A DNA stretch of 64,000 nt from Streptococcus suis (GCA_022354845.1 CP031970.1:1-64000), one strand, 5' to 3'. Counted from the stretch's first letter, positions 53,803-62,206 are shown. The notes: generated by a model from the sequence alone, not told the origin. Numbers and translations: made by a program.

Positions 53803-55515
53803 ATGAAAAAAATAGGCAGGCTTATATATCGTCATCTGAAAAAGAATCTATTCATTTTAGGTATTTTATTAAGTATAACAGGTGTAATTTTGGGATTATT
53901 TGTACCAAAAGTTATCGGACAGTTCCTAGATCGTCACTTCCTTGTTGATTTATTGGATCATCCTATCAAACTGATTGGTTACCTTTCACTTTTTATCTTA
54001 ATTAATATAATAAAAGTTTTTGGAAACTATTTGATTTGTAGGGTTGGAAATTTGGCGATAAAGAAGGTACAAGTAACAATATATTCTGATTTGTTACACT
54101 CGGAAGTTTCTGCATTGGATAACTTTCAATCAGGGGACATTGCCAGTCGTCTAACCAATGATATGTCTGCTGTTTTAAATTTTATTACGGTAGTTCTTCC
54201 GAATTTATTCATGAATGTTCTTATTCTGCTAGGCTCAATTTATTTTCTTTGGACTATTAGTTCCTCTCTCACTCTCATGAGTCTAATGCTGATGCCTTTT
54301 ATAACGTTAGTAATGGTGCCAATGAGCTACAAATTAGAAAACAGCTATTCAAATTATCAAAAGGGTTTGGGTGAGATTTCTGGTCATATTAGTCATAAAT
54401 TTACTCATTTCCGTTTGATGAAAGCTTTTCAAGGAGAAGAATCTGAATTACATAGTATGACAGGAGCTTTTGACCGTTTAGCTCTCAGTTTTGAAAACAT
54501 AATAAAATATTCAGTTGTGCAACATTCGCTAGTTAGTAGCTTAATGATGGGATTAATTATCTTGATGTTACTTGTTGCAGGAATGGAAGTAACAAACGGA
54601 GTGATGACAATAGCAACACTAACAACCTTTGTTTTATACATGATGCAAATGATTGAACCTGTGATTGATATGGTTTCATCTTTGAATGAATTGACAGAAT
54701 TTAAAGCAATTTCTAAGAGACTGGTAGAATTATTAGAACAGAGTAAGGAAGAACAACCATTAACTGAATTGATGATTCAAGATGCTTCAATTCAATTGAA
54801 AGATGTTCATTTCTCATACAATGAAGATCAAGCATTGAATGGTCTTTCCGTGGAAATCCCTGCGGGCGCGCATGTGGCTATTGTTGGTCCAAGTGGTGCT
54901 GGGAAATCAACGATTTTTTCTTTGCTGATGAAGTTTTATGAAGATTACCAGGGAGATATTTTGATTGGTGGTCACTCGCTATCGTCAATTTCTGCAAAAC
55001 AAGTGAGAAACATGATTTCTTATATTCCACAGGACAATACGCTTTTCCATGGAACGATTAGGGAAAATCTTATATATGGTAAAAATGAAGCTGTATCGGA
55101 GGAACGAATTTGCTTTATTTTAAAAGAGTTAGGTCTCAATAAGTTAGTTTCGGAGATGGAACAAGGCTTAGATACACGGATTCTAGAAAATGGTGCAGGT
55201 CTGTCAGAGGGTCAAAAACAACGCTTAAATATTGCGAGAGCGTTGTTACTAGAGCACCCTATCTATCTTTTAGACGAAGTAACAGCAAGCTTAGATAGTG
55301 TGACGGAACACATCATTAGCAAAGCGATTGATCGTCTAACAGTTGGAAAGACACGCTTGACCATTGCTCACCGCCTACATACTGTAAAAGGAGCTGACGC
55401 TATTCTCGTCTTGGATAAAAATGGGCAGGTTTCTGATTATGGGAACCATCAACAGCTAATGACTCATAGCCATTTGTACAATGATTTTCTAAGAAACTTA
55501 CCAAATGCAAGTTAA
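53803..55515 (+). CDS. ABC exporter, fused membrane and ATPase domains (module B)
   Basis: A 570-residue half-exporter: six membrane helices (about 1-290) then an ATPase with GPSGAGKST, EGQKQR (modified signature) and LLDEVTASLD. It has no N-terminal C39 peptidase, as expected if the cargo has no double-glycine leader. Related exporters carry peptides and drugs (LmrA/MsbA type). It is the best candidate secretion pump for the 30-residue peptides. Confidence 0.88.
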   Translation: MKKIGRLIYRHLKKNLFILGILLSITGVILGLFVPKVIGQFLDRHFLVDLLDHPIKLIGYLSLFILINIIKVFGNYLICRVGNLAIKKVQVTIYSDLLHSEVSALDNFQSGDIASRLTNDMSAVLNFITVVLPNLFMNVLILLGSIYFLWTISSSLTLMSLMLMPFITLVMVPMSYKLENSYSNYQKGLGEISGHISHKFTHFRLMKAFQGEESELHSMTGAFDRLALSFENIIKYSVVQHSLVSSLMMGLIILMLLVAGMEVTNGVMTIATLTTFVLYMMQMIEPVIDMVSSLNELTEFKAISKRLVELLEQSKEEQPLTELMIQDASIQLKDVHFSYNEDQALNGLSVEIPAGAHVAIVGPSGAGKSTIFSLLMKFYEDYQGDILIGGHSLSSISAKQVRNMISYIPQDNTLFHGTIRENLIYGKNEAVSEERICFILKELGLNKLVSEMEQGLDTRILENGAGLSEGQKQRLNIARALLLEHPIYLLDEVTASLDSVTEHIISKAIDRLTVGKTRLTIAHRLHTVKGADAILVLDKNGQVSDYGNHQQLMTHSHLYNDFLRNLPNAS

Positions 55516-55520
55516 TAAAG

Positions 55521-55550
55521 CGGGAGTTGATAGCTCCTGTTTTTATTTTT
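55521..55550 (+). terminator. Terminator of module B
   Basis: CGGGAG (55521-55526) with CTCCTG (55534-55539), one G-T pair, then a T-rich run. Confidence 0.75.
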
Positions 55551-55561
55551 TCTGATAAGTC

Positions 55562-55592
55562 TTGACTCAACCCTAGGGGAATAGTATATACT
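55562..55592 (+). promoter_or_regulatory. MerR-type promoter with 19-bp spacer and central palindrome
   Basis: TTGACT (55562-55567) and TATACT (55587-55592) are separated by 19 bases holding the perfect palindrome CCCTAGGG. An over-long spacer with a dyad is the hallmark of promoters twisted open by MerR-family activators. Confidence 0.8.
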
Positions 55593-55621
55593 TTATGTAT
55601 TAACAAATATGGAGAATTAAG

Positions 55622-56890
55622 ATGCGAGTCAAAGATGTGGAAAGGTTGACAGGGCTGTCAACTAAGGCAATACGTCTGTATGAGGAGAAGGGATTGATTT
55701 CTGTGGAGAGAAATCCGGTCAACGATTATCGTGACTATTCAGTGGAAAATGTGCGGCAACTTCGTTTGATTAAGTTGCTCCGCTATTTCGATTTTTCTTT
55801 ATCAGAGATAGAAGAACCTTTTACATGGTCAGAAAAAGGGTTGAAATCGGCTTTGTTGAGAAAAAAGCAAGCCATCATTCAGAAGCAAGAAAGATTGACG
55901 AATAAGATTGATTTGCTAGACCAAGTAGTCAAATACTTGGGGAAGAAAGATGGTTGGCTTGAAGAAATACAGAATTCTATTACTTATGTGGAAAGCGATG
56001 ATTTCCAAGAGTTGAAAAAAGACATAGAATATGCCTTGCTACCGAGTATTTGGATGACTCTTTTGCAGACGTTCATATTATCAGGTCCGATTCTTTGGTT
56101 GTTTACAAGAATTCAACAAGGCCGCCAAGAAAATCTACTCTTACTATCTATTCTCTCGCTTTTTGCTTCCGCCTGGATAACACTCCTGTGGAGAGATTAT
56201 CTTGTGACTTGGTGGAAGAATCGGGACAAGGTTTGTAAGAAAAACCGCAGTCAAGTTTGGTGGATTCCCATAGCACTAGTTTCCCTTGTGGTCGGGATTG
56301 CCGGCTTTATCTTTGTTAGCTGGTTGACAGAAACTTTTTTTCTACCAAGTGATTGGCTCTTTTATGAGTATTCGATTGGTCTGAGTAAGGTTTTTATATT
56401 ATTTATTATGACTTTTCTTATATTACTTTTTGGAAAACTGGCGAGACTGTTGAGGCTGTCATGGAAATATCTACTTCCTCTGACAGTAAGTTGTATCTTG
56501 TTGATGGCTCTGCTAATTAGTACAACAACAGCTGTCACTAATAATCGTATTATTGAAATTAATCTGATTGTTCCGTCCAAAGAATTTGTCTACAGCGATG
56601 TTAAATCGGTCTGGACAGGATTTGGGACAAAGTTGTTTGCACTAGATGAGACTAAACGGCAGGGAACATTTAGCTACTGTATTGACCTAGATGGGGAAGA
56701 AAAAGTGTTCATGCAACCGACTGTCAATCAGAAATTAGTGTCAGATGACACCTATATTGAACTAGAAGAATTTGATCAGCGACTGATGGAATTGGGAATT
56801 TCCAAAGAAAGTTCGGCAGAAGGTAGTCAGTACAATGATTTGGATCCACATTATGTAGAGCGATTTTTACGGATTATTGAAAATAAATAG
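55622..56890 (+). CDS. MerR-family regulator fused to a membrane domain
   Basis: It is 422 residues. The N-terminal winged helix (about 1-70, VKDVERLTGLSTKAIRLYEE) is typical of MerR. A dimerising coiled coil (about 75-115) follows, then four membrane helices between about 145 and 300 and an extracellular C-terminal part of about 120 residues. This is much longer than classic MerR proteins and suggests direct sensing of a signal outside the cell or in the membrane. The gene has its own MerR-type promoter, pointing to self-activation. Its other targets are unknown; the neighbouring peptide modules are candidates. Confidence 0.85.
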   Translation: MRVKDVERLTGLSTKAIRLYEEKGLISVERNPVNDYRDYSVENVRQLRLIKLLRYFDFSLSEIEEPFTWSEKGLKSALLRKKQAIIQKQERLTNKIDLLDQVVKYLGKKDGWLEEIQNSITYVESDDFQELKKDIEYALLPSIWMTLLQTFILSGPILWLFTRIQQGRQENLLLLSILSLFASAWITLLWRDYLVTWWKNRDKVCKKNRSQVWWIPIALVSLVVGIAGFIFVSWLTETFFLPSDWLFYEYSIGLSKVFILFIMTFLILLFGKLARLLRLSWKYLLPLTVSCILLMALLISTTTAVTNNRIIEINLIVPSKEFVYSDVKSVWTGFGTKLFALDETKRQGTFSYCIDLDGEEKVFMQPTVNQKLVSDDTYIELEEFDQRLMELGISKESSAEGSQYNDLDPHYVERFLRIIENK

Positions 56891-56973
56891 TCTTGAGGGA
56901 TCATTCTTATTCATCTTTCTACAGTTTGAAAAGCTTATTCCTCATCATTGTGAAGATAGCGAAACTTCAAGGA

Positions 56974-57109
56974 AGGGGCTGGGCAAAAATTCGAAATCCA
57001 ACTAATATTTTTTTAACTTTTATAAATAATAAACCGCATGAAATCAACGTTTTTAGGCGAAAGATTTCAGGCGGTTTTGTTTATTTTGGACTTTTTGCTC
57101 AGTTCCCTC
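56974..57109. mobile_element. MITE-like palindromic element
   Basis: Imperfect terminal inverted repeats (GGGGCTGGGCAAAAA at the left; TTTTTGCTCAGTTCCC at the right) enclose a second stem, AAACCGCATGAAATC (57031-57045) with GATTTCAGGCGGTTT (57063-57077), 14 of 15 paired. It is small, non-coding and wholly foldable, like the BOX/RUP-type repeats of streptococci. Confidence 0.65.
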
Positions 57110-57328
57110 TCATTTTTATTTATAAAATCATACATTAGAAATGAGTTGACTAGTTGACAATAACGTTATTGGTCACCCATAGTTATTAATCCAGGGTGGA
57201 AATGTGTCAGTGGCTAAGATATTAAAAAAGACAAATATATTCTCATCCTGATTATTACTTCTGTTGGGCTTAATCCTAGTTCAGCAAATAAAACTAGTAG
57301 TGATTGTTTCATTTTCCATTTTCTTTTT

Positions 57329-57336
57329 TACGAATA
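57329..57336 (+). promoter_or_regulatory. Cin-box (SigX promoter) for comA-comB
   Basis: Perfect TACGAATA preceded by a T-rich tract (TTTTCTTTTT), 52 bases before the comA start. In pneumococcus comAB belongs to the early ComE-driven class, so a SigX box here is unusual. Confidence 0.75.
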
Positions 57337-57387
57337 AATTAATTGAGGAGGCTCTTCTCAAAAATTGTGGTGAAAAAGGGAATAGGT

Positions 57388-59541
57388 ATGAAATTTGGAA
57401 AACGTCATTATAGAGCACAAGTAGATACACGAGACTGTGGTGTAGCAGCGCTTGCTATGATTTTGGAATATTATCGTTCTCATCATTCTTTAGCAAGTTT
57501 GCGAGAAATGGCAAAGACAACTATGGAAGGCACTACAGCATTTGGTTTAGTAAAGGTTGCTGAAGAGCTAGGGTTTGAGACGCGTGCGATTAAGGCAGAT
57601 ATGTCTTTGTTTTCGATGAGGGAAGCGGTCTATCCTTTCATTGCCCATGTGGTAAAAGATGGCACGTTACTACATTATTATGTTGTCATTGGGGCAGATA
57701 AGAAATATATCTATATTGCAGACCCGGATCCATCAGTGAAATTAACAAAGTTATCCCATGAACAATTTGAAAAGGAGTGGACAGGAGTTTCGCTATTCAT
57801 GGCTCCCAAACCGGAATATCAACCTCATAAAGAGAAGAGTCATGGGTTACTTTCTTTCATTCCATTGTTGACTAAACAAAAGGGATTGATTACAAATATT
57901 GTTCTCGCAACGCTCTTGGTTACTTTCATCAACATTGTGGGCTCCTATTATTTACAATCCATTATTGACACTTATGTTCCAAATCAGATGAAAACAACAT
58001 TAGGTGTCATTTCAGTCGGTTTGGTGGTTGTTTATGCCCTGCAACAATTGTTATCTTATTCCCAAGAGTATTTATTAATCATTCTTGGGCAACGACTCTC
58101 TATTGATGTGATTTTGTCTTATATTAGACATGTTTTTCATCTACCAATGTCATTTTTTGCTACTCGGCGAACTGGGGAAATTGTTTCACGATTTACAGAT
58201 GCCAATTCTATTATTGATGCTTTAGCTAGTACCATTCTATCAATATTTTTGGATGTATCTATTGTTGTGGTTGTTTCGGTAGTGCTGTTTAGTCAGAATG
58301 TCTATCTTTTCTTTATTTCCTTATTGGCATTGCCAATCTATACTATAATCATTTTTGCGTTTATGAAACCATTTGAAAAGATGAATCAAGAAGTGATGGA
58401 AAGTAATGCAATTCTTTCTTCGTCTATTATTGAAGATATTAATGGTATTGAAACCATAAAATCATTGACAAGTGAGAAACAACGTTATCAGAAAATTGAT
58501 AGAGAATTTGTAGATTATTTACAAAAATCATTTGCATACAACAAGGCCGAAGGGCAGCAAAAAGTGTTAAAGCGCTTGGCCCAACTCGTATTAAATGTAG
58601 CAATTCTTTGGTTAGGAGCCTGTCTTGTTATGGATCAGAAAATGACTTTGGGGCAGCTAATCACCTTCAATACGTTATTGGTCTATTTCACGAATCCATT
58701 GGAAAATATAATCAATTTACAAACAAAACTACAGACAGCTCAAGTTGCCAATACCCGCTTGAACGAGGTCTATTTGGTTGAATCGGAATTTGCTGAAAAG
58801 AAATCCGTGACGGACCTTTCGTTACTTTCGGGGGATATTGAATGCAACAAAGTGCATTATAAATATGGCTATGGTAGGGATGTTTTGACAGATATTAATT
58901 TGAAAATTAAACGAGGGGAAAAGGTCTCCTTTGTTGGAGTTTCTGGTTCTGGGAAGACGACGTTGGCTAAAATGATGGTGGATTTTTATGACCCTTACAA
59001 GGGTGAGATTCGATTAAATAATGTCAACATTAATCAAATCGATAAGCAAACACTTCGTCAGCATATTAATTATCTTCCACAGCAACCCTATGTTTTTAAT
59101 GGGACAATTCTCGAAAATCTATTGCTAGGTGCAAAAGAGGGAACAAGTCAAGAAGATATCTTGTGGGCTGTTGAAATGGCATGTATTAGAGAAGATATTG
59201 AAAAAATGCCACTGAATTACCAAACGGAATTGACTTCTGATGGAGCTGGAATCTCCGGTGGACAACGGCAGCGAATTGCCTTGGCGCGTGCCCTTCTTAC
59301 GGATGCCCCTATTATGATTTTGGATGAGGCAACCAGTAGTCTGGATATTTTGACAGAGAAGCGTATTGTGGACAACCTATTGTCATTGGACAAAACTCTA
59401 ATTTTTATTGCACATCGGTTAACCATTGCAGAGCGTACTGAACATATTGTTGTGCTAGATAAGGGAAGAATTGTAGAACAAGGGAGTCATAAGGAATTGT
59501 TAGACAAGCAAGGGTTCTATGAATATTTAGTAAATAGTTAG
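57388..59541 (+). CDS. comA: Peptidase-containing ABC transporter ComA
   Basis: It removes double-glycine leaders and exports the mature peptide. It is 717 residues, the same length as pneumococcal ComA as I recall it, and extremely similar to it from the first residues (MKFGKRHYR). The C39 peptidase triad is C17, H96, D112; then come membrane helices (about 160-440) and the ATPase with GVSGSGKTT and SGGQRQR. An upstream in-frame extension is not preferred; AAAGGG precedes this ATG. Cargo is likely the double-glycine peptides at 61293 and 61690. Confidence 0.93.
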   Translation: MKFGKRHYRAQVDTRDCGVAALAMILEYYRSHHSLASLREMAKTTMEGTTAFGLVKVAEELGFETRAIKADMSLFSMREAVYPFIAHVVKDGTLLHYYVVIGADKKYIYIADPDPSVKLTKLSHEQFEKEWTGVSLFMAPKPEYQPHKEKSHGLLSFIPLLTKQKGLITNIVLATLLVTFINIVGSYYLQSIIDTYVPNQMKTTLGVISVGLVVVYALQQLLSYSQEYLLIILGQRLSIDVILSYIRHVFHLPMSFFATRRTGEIVSRFTDANSIIDALASTILSIFLDVSIVVVVSVVLFSQNVYLFFISLLALPIYTIIIFAFMKPFEKMNQEVMESNAILSSSIIEDINGIETIKSLTSEKQRYQKIDREFVDYLQKSFAYNKAEGQQKVLKRLAQLVLNVAILWLGACLVMDQKMTLGQLITFNTLLVYFTNPLENIINLQTKLQTAQVANTRLNEVYLVESEFAEKKSVTDLSLLSGDIECNKVHYKYGYGRDVLTDINLKIKRGEKVSFVGVSGSGKTTLAKMMVDFYDPYKGEIRLNNVNINQIDKQTLRQHINYLPQQPYVFNGTILENLLLGAKEGTSQEDILWAVEMACIREDIEKMPLNYQTELTSDGAGISGGQRQRIALARALLTDAPIMILDEATSSLDILTEKRIVDNLLSLDKTLIFIAHRLTIAERTEHIVVLDKGRIVEQGSHKELLDKQGFYEYLVNS

Positions 59542-59552
59542 GAGAGTGAGAT

Positions 59553-60905
59553 ATGGACCATCATCTGTTAGAAAGTGCAGAATTTTACAACAGACGTTAT
59601 CATAATGCAGCCAGTAGAGTGATTATTCCTAGTTGTATATTGTTTTTGTTTCTCATTCTTTTTTCAATCGTTGCAAAAAAAGAAATGACCATTTCAACAA
59701 GAGCAACAGTAGAACCTGTACAACGATTAGCACAGATTCACTCAATCAGTAATCATCAGATTCTTAGGAATCATTTATTCGAAAATCAAGAGATTTCAGT
59801 TGGAGATTTATTGGTAGAATATCAATCAGAGAATGAGCAAATCCAAGAAGACAAGATCAAAGAAAACATAGCTGTTTTGAAAAATCAGATTTCTCAACTC
59901 AATGTCTTGAAGAAAAGTTTAGAATCGGGAAGTAATCAATTTGAGAAAGAAGATCAATATGGTTATTCTCAAATGTTTAAGGATTATTGCTATCAATTAG
60001 AAACATTGGCAAGTACGATTGACCAACAAAATGTAACGATTGCATCTCAAAATCAAGCTGCAAAACAATCACAATTGGAATTGGATAAAGTAATGCATCA
60101 AACGGAGAAAGCCTTAGCAGACTATAGAGAATTGAAATGGGCCATTCGGTCTGATGGTGTCATTGATGAGGAGAATGTTGGCTATTCAATCTATGCACAG
60201 TATCAGGTAGCACAATCAGAGGATGCAGTTGCCAGTCAAGAATCATTCATCGCTCAAATCGATAATCAAATCAGTCAAGTAGAGACTCAACTGGCCAGTT
60301 ATAAATTGCAATATGCCAGTGCAGGAGTGCAACAATCGTATACGAATAGCTTGGATAGTCAGTCGGCATCGTTGAAAGCTCAATATTTAACCAAGGTTGG
60401 TCAGGAAATGACCTTGTTGTCTTCTCAATTAAGAGAACTAGAAGCGACACTTACGGTTCAAAAACAAGCAATGGATAAGACAAAAATTATTGCTGATCAG
60501 GCAGGGGTCGTTCATTTAAATACAGAAGTTGAGGGCTCAATGATGATTCCAGAAGGAACAATTATTGCAGATGTTTATCCAGTTCTAATGGAAGCTAAGA
60601 AAATGAAGATTACAGCATATATTCCTTCGAAAGATATTGCAAGCATCTCATTAAAGGATAATATCCAGTTTTCAATACAAGGGAAGGGAGTTAAGCGACT
60701 AGCACTGCAGTCCAACATATCAGAAATTGCAAGTACTGCCATTCAAACGGAAGCTGGTAATTTTTTCAAAGTTGAAGCAGAAACCAGAATATCAACAGAA
60801 ATGGCTGAACAATTGAGGTATGGAATGGAAGGCCAATTTGTCGTGATTACAGGTAAGAAGACGTATTTTCAATATTTCATAGATGAATTTTTAGGTAAGG
60901 AATAG
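59553..60905 (+). CDS. comB: Peptide export accessory protein ComB
   Basis: Membrane-fusion-type partner of ComA, 450 residues. It has one N-terminal membrane helix (about 23-42), a long coiled coil with barrel-sandwich and beta-barrel regions, and the conserved end (GKKTYFQYFIDEFLGKE). LESAEFYNRRYHN near the start matches the ComB/BlpB family. It starts 11 bases after comA and ends in a strong terminator. Confidence 0.93.
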   Translation: MDHHLLESAEFYNRRYHNAASRVIIPSCILFLFLILFSIVAKKEMTISTRATVEPVQRLAQIHSISNHQILRNHLFENQEISVGDLLVEYQSENEQIQEDKIKENIAVLKNQISQLNVLKKSLESGSNQFEKEDQYGYSQMFKDYCYQLETLASTIDQQNVTIASQNQAAKQSQLELDKVMHQTEKALADYRELKWAIRSDGVIDEENVGYSIYAQYQVAQSEDAVASQESFIAQIDNQISQVETQLASYKLQYASAGVQQSYTNSLDSQSASLKAQYLTKVGQEMTLLSSQLRELEATLTVQKQAMDKTKIIADQAGVVHLNTEVEGSMMIPEGTIIADVYPVLMEAKKMKITAYIPSKDIASISLKDNIQFSIQGKGVKRLALQSNISEIASTAIQTEAGNFFKVEAETRISTEMAEQLRYGMEGQFVVITGKKTYFQYFIDEFLGKE

Positions 60906-60911
60906 AAGAAG

Positions 60912-60947
60912 GGGCATGTCTATCAGATTGATAGACATGCCCTTTTT
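60912..60947 (+). terminator. Strong terminator after comB
   Basis: GGGCATGTCTATC (60912-60924) and GATAGACATGCCC (60930-60942), a perfect 13-bp stem followed by T5. Confidence 0.95.
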
Positions 60948-61292
60948 ATACTAGTCGTGAAAGATTCCGCGCTTTGAAGTTAGTGAATTTCATTCTCATT
61001 GAGTAGTAATAAATGATATTAAGGAAAAATTGTGGTTTGTTTACGAATAATTAAAGTGAGGGAGCTATCCTTCACATGTCACAATGAATGGAAAGGAGGG
61101 GAAGGATATACTGAGGTATGTATGTAATGTGCAAGGGCGTAACATACCAAATATTTGCTTGAAAACACAATTCATCAATTCAATATCAATTAACGGGCCT
61201 CCAGTTGTCGAGTAAGATAGCTCAGAGAGCAGATTGTAATCTGATTAAAAATCAACACAGATATATTACAAATAATAAGGAGGAAAAAATAG
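60948..61292 (+). promoter_or_regulatory. Leader region of the double-glycine peptide operon, with cin-box
   Basis: Perfect cin-box TACGAATA at 61042-61049, TTTGTT just upstream. The roughly 240-base untranslated leader contains GTGAGGGA/TCCTTCAC (about 61057-61076) and GGTATGT/ACATACC (about 61115-61150) hairpins. No convincing gene; a 43-codon frame from 61084 lacks a ribosome binding site. AAGGAGG for the first peptide is at 61277-61283. Confidence 0.7.
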
Positions 61293-61472
61293 ATGTTTGG
61301 TGAATTAGAAATGAAGTATCCATTGGTAATGGATGAGCAACTACAAGATTCTTCAGGAGGTAGCATCTTTTTAGGAGTTGCAATAGCAAGTGGTGTTGCA
61401 ATTGCTGGAACCTATATTTTTGGAGCATTAGATGGTGCTTTTGAAGCGAAAGCGAAACGAAGAGGCTACTAG
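61293..61472 (+). CDS. Double-glycine bacteriocin peptide (CibA/B-like, first)
   Basis: The 59-residue precursor has a leader ending LVMDEQLQDSSGG (residues 11-23), with L at -7 and GG at -2/-1. The mature peptide is 36 residues starting SIFLGVAIASGVAIAG. It is a membrane-active helix rich in Gly/Ala with a basic end (KAKRRGY), typical of one half of a two-peptide class IIb bacteriocin. Serine at -4 instead of the usual I/V is slightly unusual. Export and cleavage by ComAB are inferred. Confidence 0.8.
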   Translation: MFGELEMKYPLVMDEQLQDSSGGSIFLGVAIASGVAIAGTYIFGALDGAFEAKAKRRGY

Positions 61473-61673
61473 ATGGGGAATATGCTGCAGTCGATTGACT
61501 TAGGGTTTCAAAAGCTGAATCAGCTTTATGATCAACAATCTCCTGTTGTAAAAATAGTTACTTTTATTGCAGGCGTTATTCTTGTATATTGCCTAGCAAC
61601 ACTGGTGTTAGGACCAGTTTATTCTGCTGGGAAAGACTTTGGTCGCTATGTTTACAATGCAATGTTTAGGTAG
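61473..61673 (+). CDS. 66-residue membrane protein of the peptide operon (candidate immunity, CibC-like)
   Basis: It starts immediately after the previous stop; AAGAGG lies upstream. One strong membrane helix (about 27-48) follows an amphipathic N-terminus. It has no double-glycine leader. Its C-terminus (YSAGKDFGRYVYNAM) closely copies the end of the peptide encoded at 61690 (YNAGKSFGRNWYNAF). Size and place fit an immunity protein such as pneumococcal CibC (about 65 residues). Alternatively it is a third, leaderless peptide. Confidence 0.7.
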   Translation: MGNMLQSIDLGFQKLNQLYDQQSPVVKIVTFIAGVILVYCLATLVLGPVYSAGKDFGRYVYNAMFR

Positions 61674-61689
61674 GAAAGGAAAATAAGCA

Positions 61690-61881
61690 ATGAATAATTT
61701 TGGAAAACTGGAAAATCAGTTCCTGTGTCTAAGTGATACTGATTTACAATATGTAAGTGGTGGTAGTTATAATTTTAAAGTTGATGTTGATAAGTTAGTA
61801 GATTATGCAACTCGAGCTTTTGGTAGTATTTATAATGCAGGAAAAAGCTTTGGTCGTAATTGGTATAATGCATTTTATTAA
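61690..61881 (+). CDS. Double-glycine bacteriocin peptide (CibA/B-like, second)
   Basis: The 63-residue precursor has a textbook leader: L(-12)S(-11), DL with L(-7), V(-4), GG(-1), cleavage after residue 25. The mature 38-residue peptide begins SYNFKVDVDKLVDYATRAFG and ends YNAGKSFGRNWYNAFY, aromatic and cationic at the C-terminus. AGGAAAGG precedes the ATG. Together with the peptide at 61293 it may form a two-peptide bacteriocin. Confidence 0.82.
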   Translation: MNNFGKLENQFLCLSDTDLQYVSGGSYNFKVDVDKLVDYATRAFGSIYNAGKSFGRNWYNAFY

Positions 61882-62129
61882 TCGTGTATTGATTCAAAAA
61901 TGGAAAAGTGAAGAGTAGCAGGCTGTATCTTAAAATAAAAAACTTGAAAAAGGATATAAGACAGGAGCGTAAATAAAAAAAATAAGCTCAACTATTCAAT
62001 TTAGTTTCCCTTAAGCTTGGCGAGTTATACTAAATCCAAGCTAGAAATAGCTCATCACTTTCAGTATCGTCATCCGTAAGAGCTAAAGCTCAAACGGCTG
62101 GCATATCTTTTTCATATAATCTCCGAGAT

Positions 62130-62157
62130 AGCTGACAGTCTCCCGTCAGCTGTTTTT
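62130..62157 (+). terminator. Intrinsic terminator
   Basis: AGCTGAC (62130-62136) and GTCAGCT (62145-62151), then T5. Likely ends the peptide operon. Confidence 0.8.
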
Positions 62158-62206
62158 GTCCTTTAAAAGCATAGTGAAGGAAGGAGATAAGAGGATTGGA
62201 TAAACT

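Larger units (their letters stand above)
56891..57387 (+). other. Gene-poor stretch before comA
   Basis: It holds the MITE-like element (56974-57109), a possible decayed membrane-protein frame (about 57205-57345, with an internal stop), and the cin-box at 57329. No intact gene is seen. An 81-codon frame across 56893-57138 runs through the MITE and is judged spurious. Confidence 0.6.

Noticed and set aside
56893-57138. 81-codon frame after the MerR gene
   Set aside because: It runs straight through the palindromic MITE-like element; composition is not protein-like.
61084-61215. 43-codon frame in the leader of the double-glycine operon
   Set aside because: No ribosome binding site and no bacteriocin or signal features.
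61995-62015. CiaR-type repeat (TTTAG..TTAAG) marking a csRNA
   Set aside because: Both half-sites are imperfect and no promoter lines up.
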